DNA of 43,831 nt from an uncultured Hyphomicrobiales bacterium. GTDB taxonomy: Bacteria > Pseudomonadota > Alphaproteobacteria > Rhizobiales > Beijerinckiaceae. Below are positions 18,992 to 27,337 of the stretch, piece by piece; position 1 is the stretch's first letter, and each line of letters begins with the position of its first letter. The position numbers were made by a program, and so were the translations under genes. Below the pieces are notes generated by a model. It searched no databases and had not been told where the DNA came from. It saw only the letters and a list, made by a program, of their open reading frames with translations. The DNA lies in contig CAIJVU010000057.1 of NCBI GenBank assembly GCA_903824185.1, positions 1 through 43,831 of the forward strand, in the 5' to 3' direction.

Positions 18992-20004
18992 GCGTGCTGT
19001 TGATCGAGGAGGTGGGCCCTGCAACCTCTGTTCAGGATTTAGGCCGCTTTGGTGCTCTTCGTTACGGACTTGGCACGGCCGGTGCCATGGATCGCTTTGG
19101 TCTGGCCTGCGCCAATGTTTTGGTCGGCCAGCTATGGAACGCGCCTGCCATTGAAGTCGGCCCTCTCCCCATGCGCATCAAGGTGCAGGAGGGCAGTGTC
19201 AGGCTGGCCCTGTCGGGGGCCACGCGCTCGATGACGCTCAATGGCGCTCCCGTTCAGATGCATGAAACTGTTTGCCTTGCGGAAGGCGAGGTCTTGGTAA
19301 TGCGCGCGTCGAAAGGCGGCGTATTCAGCTATCTGGCGATTGAAGGCGGCATTTCAGGCACCCCCTCCTTCGGCAGTTTTTCGGTGCATCGGCGCGCCGG
19401 ATTGGGCAGTCCTTTGGCGCGTCCTTTCGAGGGCGGCGACCGGCTGGATGTGGGCTCGATGCAGCCCGGTGCCGAACGCCGCCTCAATCTTCCCAAAGCG
19501 GTCGAGGGGCCTGTGCGTTGTGTGCTGGGCCCGCAAGACGATTATTTTTCGTCTGAGATGATAGCGCAGTTTTTTGCCACCGATTGGGTCATTTCAGCCA
19601 CGTCAGACCGCATGGGGTATCGCCTTGAGGGGCCGCCGCTCACCCATGCGCGCTCGCCCAATATTGTTTCGGACGGGATTGCCAATGGCAGTTTGCAAAT
19701 ACCGGGCAATGGCCAGCCTTTGTTGCTGTTGGCTGATCGCGGCACCACAGGCGGCTATCCGAAAATCGCCACTGTGATCACCGCTGATCTGGGCCGTGCG
19801 GCGCAAACACCGGTCGGCACCGTCATCCGGTTTCAGGCCGTGCCGATTGAGACAGCCCAAGCCGAGACCAAACGCTTCATGCAGCTGGTGAATCAACTGC
19901 CGCAGCTCTGCCAGCCGATTGGCCAAGAGGGCATTTCGAGTGAGATGTTGTTTGCCGGCCATGGCGCAGGGCATGCCACTAACGCGCTAGATCCGCAGAC
20001 ATAA
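18988..20004 (+). CDS. pxpC: 5-oxoprolinase subunit C (KipA-like, biotin-dependent carboxyltransferase family)
   Basis: The second subunit of 5-oxoprolinase, 338 aa, with the allophanate hydrolase subunit 2 (KipA) domain. Clear segments are GPATSVQDLGRFGALRYGLG at the N-terminus, AMDRFGLACANVLVG, ATSDRMGYRLEGPPL, and SDGIANGSLQIPGNGQP followed by LLADRGTTGGYPKIA. PxpB and PxpC form a complex that works with PxpA. The start overlaps the pxpB stop; the stop is 17 bases before pxpA, which has its own AAGGAGAG. The order pxpB-pxpC-pxpA is the common one. Confidence 0.93.
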   Translation: MSVLLIEEVGPATSVQDLGRFGALRYGLGTAGAMDRFGLACANVLVGQLWNAPAIEVGPLPMRIKVQEGSVRLALSGATRSMTLNGAPVQMHETVCLAEGEVLVMRASKGGVFSYLAIEGGISGTPSFGSFSVHRRAGLGSPLARPFEGGDRLDVGSMQPGAERRLNLPKAVEGPVRCVLGPQDDYFSSEMIAQFFATDWVISATSDRMGYRLEGPPLTHARSPNIVSDGIANGSLQIPGNGQPLLLLADRGTTGGYPKIATVITADLGRAAQTPVGTVIRFQAVPIETAQAETKRFMQLVNQLPQLCQPIGQEGISSEMLFAGHGAGHATNALDPQT

Positions 20005-20021
20005 ATTCAAGGAGAGCAGTC

Positions 20022-20783
20022 ATGACACATATTGATCTGAATTCGGATTTGGGCGAGAGCTTCGGGCCTTGGACAATGGGCAATGACGAGGCGGTTTTGT
20101 CCATTGTCACAAGCGCCAATGTGGCCTGTGGCGGTCATGCCTCCGATCCCGAAACCATGTTCAAAACCCTGACACTGGCGCAGGAAAAAGGCGTCTGTGT
20201 CGGCGCCCATCCGGGCTATCCCGACAAAGAGGGATTTGGGCGGCGCATCATCCCCTATAGCCGCGGCGAGATCGAACGCTTCATTGCCGGACAAATCGGC
20301 ACATTGATGGGCATCGCCGCGCTGGCAGGCACCAAGATCCATTATATGAAGCCGCATGGTGCCATCGCCAATGTCGCCTGTGATGACGAGGACGTGGCAA
20401 CGGCATTGACATTGGCCACCAAGGCCATTGATCGGGATTTGCCGATCTTGGCGATTTCAGGCACCGTTTTGGAACAGGTCGCCCATCAGCACGGCATGAA
20501 AACCTATGCCGAAATTTTCGCGGATCGCGCTTACACAAGCAAAGGCCGCTTGGTCTCTCGCGCCCGTCCCGATGCAATGGTGACAGATCCCGATTTCGCC
20601 GCTAGCCGTTTGGTTGAATTTCTCAAAACCGGCTTGATGCCGACAGTTGACGGCGGATCAATCAAACTCAAGGCCGATTCCATCTGCGTGCATGGCGACA
20701 GCGCGCATGCGGTCGGCATGGCGCGGACGGTGCGACAGGCTTTGGAGGCGGAAGGGATTCATCTTCAGCGCTTTGTCGGCTAA
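20022..20783 (+). CDS. pxpA: 5-oxoprolinase subunit A (LamB/YcsF family)
   Basis: The third subunit of 5-oxoprolinase, 253 aa, a LamB/YcsF-family protein with a TIM-barrel-like fold. It begins with the signature DLNSDLGESFGPWTMGND, followed by SANVACGGHASDPETM and GAHPGYPDKEGFGRR, then IHYMKPHGAIANVACDD and EIFADRAYTSKGRLVSR, all strongly conserved in the family. It ends 21 bases from the end of the convergent aspA gene with no obvious terminator in that gap. Confidence 0.95.
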   Translation: MTHIDLNSDLGESFGPWTMGNDEAVLSIVTSANVACGGHASDPETMFKTLTLAQEKGVCVGAHPGYPDKEGFGRRIIPYSRGEIERFIAGQIGTLMGIAALAGTKIHYMKPHGAIANVACDDEDVATALTLATKAIDRDLPILAISGTVLEQVAHQHGMKTYAEIFADRAYTSKGRLVSRARPDAMVTDPDFAASRLVEFLKTGLMPTVDGGSIKLKADSICVHGDSAHAVGMARTVRQALEAEGIHLQRFVG

Positions 20784-20804
20784 GCGCGTCTTCAGTCCCA
20801 AGGA

Positions 20805-22256
20805 TTATTTGTTTTTCCGGATATCAAGCAAAGCACTGGGCGCGGTCAGCACTTCGGGGTCGAGGATCGCGTCGAGTTCATGCTTTTCGAGTAATTTTTT
20901 CTCGATCACCAGATCATACACGCTGCCGCCTGTGCGCAAGGCTTCTTGCGCCAGCGCTGTGGCGTTTTCATAGCCGATATAGGGATTGAGCGCGGTCACA
21001 AGGCCGATTGAGCCGGTCACGCTTTTGCGCAGTTTTTCCTCATTGGCCGTAATGCCTTTCACACAGCGCTCGGCCAATATCAGACAGCCCTGCCGCAAAT
21101 GGGTGACGCTTTTAAAAAGACTATGGGCAATGATCGGCTCAAAGGCGTTGAGCTGCAATTGTCCGGCCTCGGCTGCAAAGCTGACCGTCAGATCATTGCC
21201 AATCACCTCAAAGGCAATCTGGTTGACCACTTCGGGGATCACGGGGTTGACCTTGCCGGGCATGATCGAGGAGCCAGCCTGCATGGCGGGCAGATTGATT
21301 TCCCCCAAGCCCGCCCGCGGGCCGGATGACAGCAAGCGCAAATCATTGCAGGTTTTTGACAGTTTGACGGCCACGCGCTTGAGCACGCCGGACAATTGCA
21401 CAAAGGCGCCGCAATCTTGGGTGGCTTCAATCAGGTTGGGGGCGGTGATCAGCGGCAATTGGGTCAGCGTGCAAAGATGCGTGCAGACACGGCGGGCGTA
21501 ATCGGGATGGGTGGTGATCCCCGTGCCAATCGCCGTGGCCCCCAGATTGATTTCGCAAATCAGTTGTGAGGCTTCGCGCAACCGCTCTTCATCTTCCCCC
21601 AGCATCACCGCATAGGTCTGAAATTCCTGCCCCAATGTCATGGGCACGGCGTCTTGCAATTGTGTGCGGCCCATTTTCAAAATACGGGCAAAGGCATCGG
21701 CTCTTTCGCTGAATGCCAAACGCAGCACGGCCATCGCTGCGATGAGAGAGCGGATCCCGAAAATACCGGCGATTTTGAGAGCCGTGGGATAAACGTCATT
21801 CGTGCTTTGGCTGAGATTGACATGTTCATTGGGGTGCAAATGCGCGTAATCGCCGCGTCTGTGGCCCAGCAATTCCAAAGCCCGATTGGCGATCACCTCA
21901 TTGGCATTCATATTGGTGGAAGTGCCCGCACCGCCTTGAATGACATCCACCACAAATTGGTCATGCCAACGCCCGTGCACAATCTCTTCGCAGGCTTGGA
22001 CAATGGCCTGACAACGGGTGCTGTCGAGCAGCCCCAAATCGTGATTGGTGAGTGCCGCTGCCTGTTTGATGCTGGCCAGCGCTTTGATGAGGTCGGGATA
22101 AATTGAAATCGGCGTGCCGGTCACGGGAAAATTTTCAAGTGCCCGCAAAGTATGGATGCCATAATAAACATGATCGGGCACCTGCCGGTCACCGATGAGG
22201 TCATGCTCAAGACGGGTTTTCATCGATTGAGCGGATGCGACTTCGTGTTCAGACAT
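20805..22256 (-). CDS. aspA: Aspartate ammonia-lyase (aspartase)
   Basis: Aspartase converts aspartate to fumarate and ammonia. The 483-aa protein belongs to the fumarase/aspartase superfamily: GGAGTSTNMNANEV (108-121), HPNEHVNLSQSTNDVYPTA (141-159), and the flexible catalytic loop GSSIMPGKVNPV (328-339). Length and wording are closer to AspA (478 aa in E. coli) than to class II fumarase, but the two are hard to separate and this is moderately sure. The ATG at 22256 follows GGGAGAGG and starts a normal N-terminus; the frame is open further upstream through a run of three 14-base repeats. It is downstream of the sugar ABC genes on the same strand, 176 bases away. Confidence 0.88.
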   Translation of the reverse strand: MSEHEVASAQSMKTRLEHDLIGDRQVPDHVYYGIHTLRALENFPVTGTPISIYPDLIKALASIKQAAALTNHDLGLLDSTRCQAIVQACEEIVHGRWHDQFVVDVIQGGAGTSTNMNANEVIANRALELLGHRRGDYAHLHPNEHVNLSQSTNDVYPTALKIAGIFGIRSLIAAMAVLRLAFSERADAFARILKMGRTQLQDAVPMTLGQEFQTYAVMLGEDEERLREASQLICEINLGATAIGTGITTHPDYARRVCTHLCTLTQLPLITAPNLIEATQDCGAFVQLSGVLKRVAVKLSKTCNDLRLLSSGPRAGLGEINLPAMQAGSSIMPGKVNPVIPEVVNQIAFEVIGNDLTVSFAAEAGQLQLNAFEPIIAHSLFKSVTHLRQGCLILAERCVKGITANEEKLRKSVTGSIGLVTALNPYIGYENATALAQEALRTGGSVYDLVIEKKLLEKHELDAILDPEVLTAPSALLDIRKNK

Positions 22257-22264
22257 GGCGGGCC

Positions 22265-22309
22265 TCTCCCTCGTGTCCAATCCCTTGTTTCCAATTTCTC
22301 GTGTCCAAG
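22265..22309 (-). repeat. Three tandem 14-base repeats in the aspA leader
   Basis: On the plus strand TCGTGTCCAA (22271), TTGTTTCCAA (22285) and TCGTGTCCAA (22299) are spaced exactly 14 bases apart. On the minus strand the unit reads about ATTGGACACGAGGG. The copy nearest the gene runs into the aspA Shine-Dalgarno. Two copies are identical over ten bases and the middle one differs at two. Confidence 0.65.
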
Positions 22310-22432
22310 GGGCGTCGTCAGACGAACAGGGACCGTTCACCCCACGCATGACCGATGCCCGAAGACTAGTCTGGTTGCAGGCGTTTGGCCAGTCTCGCTT
22401 TGTCTGATCTTTGGGAGAGGGGCGGCGGCGGA

Positions 22433-23257
22433 TCACCCGCCTTTGACCGCCCCGTCTGTGAGGCCCGCCACGATTTGGCGTTGGGCAAAAACGGTCAGCA
22501 ACAGCACCGGTAGAGTGACGATCAAGGCGGCAGCGGCCAAAGGCCCCCAGCTCAGCTGATCAAAGGAGATCATGTTGTAAACCGCCACCGGCAATGTCCG
22601 TGTGCCGCGGCTGGCCAGCACAATGCCGAACACGAAATTGTTCCACGAGAAGATGATGGCCAGAATGAAGGCCACCGCAATGCCGGGCATGGCAATCGGC
22701 AAAGCCACATGCCGAAACACCTGCCAGCGGGTCGCGCCGTCAATCACAGCCGCTTCTTCAAGCTCCATCGGTGTGGTTTCGAAATAGCCGATCATGATCC
22801 AGATCACGATGGGAACGGTGACAACCAGATGGATGATGACTTGCGGCCACAAGGTGCCCAAAACCCCGAACCATTGAAACAGCAAAAACAGCGGGATTAG
22901 ATAAGACAGGCCGGGCGTGATCCGCGCGATCAAAATCACGATGGTGGATTTATGCGCTTGCATCCGCGCAATGCCATAGCCAGCCGGCACGCCGACCAGC
23001 AAGGCCGCCAGCGTGGCCGATCCTGTCACGATCAGCGAATTGAAAAAATAGGTCGTGAAGCGGTTTGAATTCAAAACCGCAGTGTAGTTTTCCCATGCAA
23101 AGCGCTCAGGAATCAAAATCGGCGGAAAGCTGGCATTGTCGATTTCAAATTTGACGGAGAGCGAAATCATCCAGATGAAAAACAAAATGGCGGGCGAGAC
23201 AATGATAAAAATGCCAAGGCCCAATCCGATATTGCCAAGAAGCGCGCGGACGTTCAT
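22433..23257 (-). CDS. Carbohydrate-type ABC transporter permease (MalG/UgpE-like)
   Basis: A 274-aa inner-membrane permease of the carbohydrate uptake family 1. About six membrane segments are visible, starting with LGLGIFIIVSPAILFFIWMI. The EAA loop that docks the ATPase is EEAAVIDGATRWQVFRHVAL. The start at 23257 overlaps the upstream permease stop by four bases (ATGA), so the two are translationally coupled. As in other MalG-type proteins the first segment is followed by a long periplasmic loop. No ATPase gene is present in this cluster. The sugar cannot be named from sequence. Confidence 0.9.
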   Translation of the reverse strand: MNVRALLGNIGLGLGIFIIVSPAILFFIWMISLSVKFEIDNASFPPILIPERFAWENYTAVLNSNRFTTYFFNSLIVTGSATLAALLVGVPAGYGIARMQAHKSTIVILIARITPGLSYLIPLFLLFQWFGVLGTLWPQVIIHLVVTVPIVIWIMIGYFETTPMELEEAAVIDGATRWQVFRHVALPIAMPGIAVAFILAIIFSWNNFVFGIVLASRGTRTLPVAVYNMISFDQLSWGPLAAAALIVTLPVLLLTVFAQRQIVAGLTDGAVKGG

Positions 23258-24171
23258 GCGGCACCGCCTGTCTGGTTCCAATGCATTCTCTGGCGCATGT
23301 ACAACATAATGGCCGCCAACAGCACAATGATGATGAAAAAGACCACGGCAATCGCCGAGCCATAGCCGATGTCGTAATAAACAAAGGCCACACTGTAGAG
23401 ATAGAGATTGATGGTTTCAGACGCCGAACCCGGCCCGCCCTGCGTAATGGCAAAAATAATATCAAAGCTTTTGACCGCATCGATCATGCGGATCATGGCC
23501 GCCACAAAGATAAACGGCGTGATCAGCGGTAAGGTGATATAACGAAACATCTGCCACGCATTGGCACCGTCAATGCGCGCACTTTCATAGGGCTCGCTGG
23601 GAATGGCAGACAGTCCCCCCAAAACGATCAGCATGATCAGCGGGGTCCATTGCCACGTCTCAACCATCACGAGTGAGGGGATGACGGAATTGGGGTGAAA
23701 CACCCATAATTCGGCGGGCAGGCCGACCAATGACAGCAGATAATTCAACACGCCCAGTTGCGGATGAAACATCATGGTCCAGACCAGAGCAATCGCCACA
23801 GGCGTAGCCATCATCGGCATGATGAAGAGGCCGCGCAGAAAACCGCGAAACGGAAATTTCTGATGAAAGAGTGTCGCTGCAAAGGTTCCGAAAATCAGCG
23901 GCAGGATCACCGACAGCAGCGTATAGACAATGGTGTGCCACACCGACTCGACAAAGCGCGGATCGGTCGGCAGACGGAAATAATTAGCGAACCCGACAAA
24001 GGTCGTGGGCGCCCCAATTTTCCATTCATGCATGCTCATCCAGATCGTGAACAGCCACGGGAAAATGATAATCCCCGCAATCACAACCAGTGCCGGAATG
24101 ACAAAGGGCCAATAAGACGGCACACGCCACGCTTTGCGGTTGGAAAGCGTCGAATTCGGTTCTTGTGGCAT
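23254..24171 (-). CDS. Carbohydrate-type ABC transporter permease (MalF/UgpA-like)
   Basis: A 305-aa inner-membrane permease, partner of the following one. It has a cytoplasmic N-terminus, a first membrane segment (VIPALVVIAGIIIFPWLFTI), further segments to residue 290, and the EAA loop YESARIDGANAWQMFRYITL. It lies 95 bases downstream of the binding-protein gene with a strong terminator hairpin in between, so it probably gets less transcript than the binding protein. Confidence 0.92.
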   Translation of the reverse strand: MPQEPNSTLSNRKAWRVPSYWPFVIPALVVIAGIIIFPWLFTIWMSMHEWKIGAPTTFVGFANYFRLPTDPRFVESVWHTIVYTLLSVILPLIFGTFAATLFHQKFPFRGFLRGLFIMPMMATPVAIALVWTMMFHPQLGVLNYLLSLVGLPAELWVFHPNSVIPSLVMVETWQWTPLIMLIVLGGLSAIPSEPYESARIDGANAWQMFRYITLPLITPFIFVAAMIRMIDAVKSFDIIFAITQGGPGSASETINLYLYSVAFVYYDIGYGSAIAVVFFIIIVLLAAIMLYMRQRMHWNQTGGAA

Positions 24172-24188
24172 AGATTGATCCAGTGGCT

Positions 24189-24219
24189 AAAAAACCTGCC
24201 CCGTCTTTTGTGGGGCAGG
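24189..24219 (-). terminator. Terminator between binding-protein and permease genes
   Basis: Minus strand: perfect 8-bp stem CCTGCCCC / GGGGCAGG with a nine-base loop, followed directly by six T. It lies 47 bases after the binding-protein stop and 17 bases before the first permease start. Confidence 0.85.
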
Positions 24220-24266
24220 TATCGCGTTCAGTTTGAGAGCCGGACGCCCTCGCTCAAAAGCAGCGC

Positions 24267-25592
24267 TTATGACTTTTCGCTGCGTTCGAGAATCGGACGG
24301 AATTGCTCATGCGCTTTTTTCAGTTCGACCGCAGGATCGCCGCCCGACAGGGTGGCTGTGACGCCAGCGCCGACGAGATCGCGGAATTCTGCAACCGGAA
24401 TGACAACCGGCAAGCCAAGCTTGCTGATTTTCGCCGAATCGATGACCGACTGGACCCATTCTTTCGGCAGTTTGACGCCGTTGCGGACCTCTTGATCGTT
24501 GAGGATCGAATTGCGGAACGGCACACCGCCACCCGCTTGCAACAAACGCGCGCCTTGCTTTTTGGACACGGCCCATTGGCACAGCAGATAAGCGGCTTCC
24601 TTGTTCTTGGAGGCGGCTGCCACGCCGATCCCATCGCCATAAGTGGCTGAATACTGGCCTTTGGGGCCGGCCGGAACAACGGTATAGCCAACCTTGCCGA
24701 CGATGCGCGATGCACTCGGATCTTCAAGCGGCGGTGCCCAGCCCACACCATCCAGCCACATGGCCGAACGGCCTTGGGTGAAGGAGGCCATGGATTCCAT
24801 CCAGTTGAAGCCCGACACGCCGGGAGGCGCATATTTGGTCAAGAGCTTCTGATAGAGCTTGGTTGCTTCAACGGCCTCGGGACCATCGGTCAGGATGTCG
24901 CCTTTGGCATCGAGGAATTCGCCGCCGTAATTGAGGAAGAAATTGGTCCACAAGGTCATATTGGCATTGCGCAGACCGCGTCCGACAAAGCCGAAAGTGC
25001 CAGCAGCCGGATCGGTCAGTTTTTCGGCAGCCGCGACCATTTCATCAAAGGTCTTGGGAACAGCAATGCCTTTTTTCTCGAACATTTCTTTGTTGTAATA
25101 GAGAATGAAATAATCCACCGACCAAGGCAGCGACAGCATACGGCCTTTGTCGTCTTTGGCATATTTCAGGCCCGCGGCCGAAAAATCGCTTTCGACGAGA
25201 TCGGAGGCGGTCAGGTTCGGATCTTTCATAAAGCCCGACAAATCAGCCAGCCAGCCCGCTTTTTCGAATTGGCGCTTTTGCACGTGATAGCTGATATGCA
25301 CCACGTCAAAGCTCGGCTTGCCGGAGGCAAGTTCGATCACCGCTTTCTGGCGTTGCTGCTGTTCGGGGATCTGTTCCGATTCGACCTCGATACCGGTCAG
25401 CTCGGTAAATTCCTTGATGTTTTTCTGGAAATTGTCGCCGCGCGGTCCTTTGGCCAGCAGAACTTCCAATTTGGTGCCCGCATATTTTTTCCATTGCGGG
25501 TCAGCAAATGCGGGCAAAGGGCTCAGGCCAAGGGCACCTACGGCCAGTGAGCCTTGCAATAGGGTCCGGCGTGAAAGCGGTTTTTCAAACAT
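24267..25592 (-). CDS. Extracellular solute-binding protein, carbohydrate-type ABC importer
   Basis: A 441-aa periplasmic binding protein of the family 1 (maltose/glycerol-phosphate type) group. The N-terminus has a twin-arginine-like signal (SRRTLLQGSLAVGALG, cleavage likely after AFA), so export may use the Tat or Sec route. Mature segments LEVLLAKGPRGDNFQKNIKE, FTELTGIEVESEQIPEQQQR and FDVVHISYHVQKRQFEKAGW fit the fold. ATG 25592 has GGAGGAA upstream. It is first in a run with two permeases; no ATPase is encoded, so the complex must borrow one from elsewhere. The ligand is unknown. Confidence 0.92.
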   Translation of the reverse strand: MFEKPLSRRTLLQGSLAVGALGLSPLPAFADPQWKKYAGTKLEVLLAKGPRGDNFQKNIKEFTELTGIEVESEQIPEQQQRQKAVIELASGKPSFDVVHISYHVQKRQFEKAGWLADLSGFMKDPNLTASDLVESDFSAAGLKYAKDDKGRMLSLPWSVDYFILYYNKEMFEKKGIAVPKTFDEMVAAAEKLTDPAAGTFGFVGRGLRNANMTLWTNFFLNYGGEFLDAKGDILTDGPEAVEATKLYQKLLTKYAPPGVSGFNWMESMASFTQGRSAMWLDGVGWAPPLEDPSASRIVGKVGYTVVPAGPKGQYSATYGDGIGVAAASKNKEAAYLLCQWAVSKKQGARLLQAGGGVPFRNSILNDQEVRNGVKLPKEWVQSVIDSAKISKLGLPVVIPVAEFRDLVGAGVTATLSGGDPAVELKKAHEQFRPILERSEKS

Positions 25593-25731
25593 GCAGTTCC
25601 TCCACAAATTGTTCCTGCTTGATGCGCAGGATGCTTGATCTTTATGCGATGGGAGGAATGATAAGCAGGTTTCGAACCCCTGTCCATAGGAGTGTTGTGC
25701 AGGTTAACATGTCAGTTGCGCGGGCGCGCTT

Positions 25732-26130
25732 CTATTCCCAAACCGACAGTGCGCATTCTTTGAACAGAAGGCTTTTTTGCTCAAGCGTCATATAGGAAAT
25801 CAAGCGGGCTTCATCGCGGCGCATTTCATCGAGCTTTTGCGCGGACAAGCCGTTTTTCTCCAGATACTCTTCCAATTCATCCATTTTGTCGTTGATCTGG
25901 CGGATGGCGACAAAAATTTCGGTGGTGGCTTTGCCTTGCGTCAGGCTGAACGTGTCCAGAGCCGACATCCGGCATTTGGCCCAGCCTTGGGCTTTGTAGC
26001 GCCTCAGCCAATCTTCCATGGTCGGCATTTTGATGACGGGAATTTGCTTTTGTTGGGCCTGCGCGAAGGAAAGGGGCGTCATCAGCACGGTGCAGACAAG
26101 AATCCCCCGCATCACGGTTTTGAGTGCCAT
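25732..26130 (-). CDS. Small secreted protein of unknown function
   Basis: I do not recognise this protein. The 132-aa product has a typical Sec signal (MRGILVCTVLMTPLSFAQA, cleavage near residue 25). The mature part is highly charged and helical, with a likely short coiled coil at about 78-112 (RQINDKMDELEEYLEKNG onward). It has two cysteines, C53 and C126, that could form a disulfide. The frame is open above 26130, but the ATG there gives the cleanest signal peptide; ATG 26112 is also possible. Neither has a strong Shine-Dalgarno. It is divergent from the Fnr-type regulator. Confidence 0.6.
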   Translation of the reverse strand: MALKTVMRGILVCTVLMTPLSFAQAQQKQIPVIKMPTMEDWLRRYKAQGWAKCRMSALDTFSLTQGKATTEIFVAIRQINDKMDELEEYLEKNGLSAQKLDEMRRDEARLISYMTLEQKSLLFKECALSVWE

Positions 26131-26429
26131 AAAGGGCGGCCAGCGAAAGCCGGGCAAAAGGGGGGGCAAGAGGCTGCCAGCAAAGGGGGCAGGGCGTGGC
26201 ACTGTGGGGGCGTCCTGTCACAGGGGAAAACAAAAAGCAGAGGAAGGATTTATAACAAAAAACCCGTCATCGTAAATGCCACAGGATTTTTCCCGTTTTG
26301 GATTGCTTTTTGATCGATCAGGTAGAGTTTGATTTGCGACCAAAGTCTAATGCCAGTGCCTGATAATTGCAGGCCAGTACGGCATTTGGGTCATAGTGTC
26401 TTCAAACATGATCAGCTATTCTCCTCCTT

Positions 26430-27209
26430 ATGCTGAAAGTGAATGAGACCAAGACCCCTCAGACTGTGGCTGACCATGCGCAGATCGTCAGGCCGCATCC
26501 GCATTGCGCGCACCACATCAAGGGGGATGACTGCCGCGTCTGTCAGGTCAGGCCTTTGGGCATTTGTGCGGTTTTGGAGCCCGATGAATGGGCCACCATC
26601 GAGCAAATTTCCCAAACCGTGCCATTTGCAGAGCGCGACACCTTGGTTTCGGAAACGGATGATTGCACGCATTTTTATTCGATCACCGCAGGCGTAGCCC
26701 GTTTGATCCGGCATTTGCCGGACGGTCGCAGACAGGTGATGGGTTTTGCTTTGCCCGGTGATTTTCTGGGTCTGTCGCTTGGCAAAGCGTGGTCATTCTC
26801 TGTGGAGGCGATCACGCCCATGACAACCTGCCGCTTTGCGCGGCATGCCATCGTCCAACTGGTGGATCAAAAGCCGCATTTCCTGATGCGAATGCATGAA
26901 ATGGCTTCCGCCGAGCTCAATCTGGCCCAAGATCATATGGTGTTGCTGGGCCGTTTGACGGCGGAAGAGAAAATCGGGACGTTCCTGCTGGAAATGCGCC
27001 GCCGCTGGGCGCGAATCGATGGGCATACCAGCCAGAACGTACCGCTGCCCATGGGGCGGCAGGATATTGCCGATTATCTTGGTCTCACAATCGAGACCGT
27101 GAGCCGCACCATCAATCAGATGCAGCGCGCGCGGCATCTGGTGATTGTGCCGGACGGGATCAGGCTCATGGATGCGGCCTATTTCGAGCACCTCTCGCCC
27201 AGCGTGTAA
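26430..27209 (+). CDS. Crp/Fnr family transcription regulator, FnrL/FnrN-like
   Basis: A 259-aa oxygen-sensing regulator by inference. The N-terminus holds C35-x2-C38-x7-C46 plus C26, and a further C134 in the sensor domain, the pattern of [4Fe-4S]-binding FnrL/FnrN proteins (E. coli Fnr has CX2CX5C plus C122). The cyclic-nucleotide-binding-like beta-roll follows (HFYSITAGVARLIRHLPDGR), then the dimer helix and an HTH whose recognition helix is TIETVSRTINQMQ. Its ExxSR matches the residues that read TTGAT half-sites. A perfect site lies 37 bases downstream, before ccoN, so this protein very likely controls the oxidase. The start lacks a Shine-Dalgarno; CCTCCTT lies directly upstream instead. 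Confidence 0.92.
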   Translation: MLKVNETKTPQTVADHAQIVRPHPHCAHHIKGDDCRVCQVRPLGICAVLEPDEWATIEQISQTVPFAERDTLVSETDDCTHFYSITAGVARLIRHLPDGRRQVMGFALPGDFLGLSLGKAWSFSVEAITPMTTCRFARHAIVQLVDQKPHFLMRMHEMASAELNLAQDHMVLLGRLTAEEKIGTFLLEMRRRWARIDGHTSQNVPLPMGRQDIADYLGLTIETVSRTINQMQRARHLVIVPDGIRLMDAAYFEHLSPSV

Positions 27210-27246
27210 AATCTCATTGGATTATCGTCTAACTTGTTTGTGACGC

Positions 27247-27260
27247 TTGATCTGGATCAA
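27247..27260 (+). promoter_or_regulatory. Fnr/FixK-type binding site upstream of ccoN
   Basis: TTGAT-CTGG-ATCAA is a perfect match to the Fnr/FixK consensus TTGAT-N4-ATCAA. Its centre is about 109 bases before the ccoN start codon. Activation from -41.5 would place the transcription start near 27295. Confidence 0.88.
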
Positions 27261-27320
27261 TGCAGGTTAGGCATGGTGGCGGTTAGGTAAGTTCTAACAT
27301 CACGCGACAGGTGTCGATTG

Positions 27321-27337
27321 CAGGCCTTTTTGGCCTG
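27321..27337 (+). promoter_or_regulatory. Hairpin in the ccoN leader
   Basis: Perfect 6-bp stem CAGGCC / GGCCTG with a TTTTT loop, in the predicted untranslated leader 25 bases before the ccoN start. It may affect message stability or translation; no T-run follows. Confidence 0.4.

Noticed and set aside
25666-25684. Sequence with TTCGAACC resembling a tRNA T-loop
   Set aside because: Stem lengths are wrong and no other tRNA arms are present; it lies in the leader of the sugar-binding protein gene.
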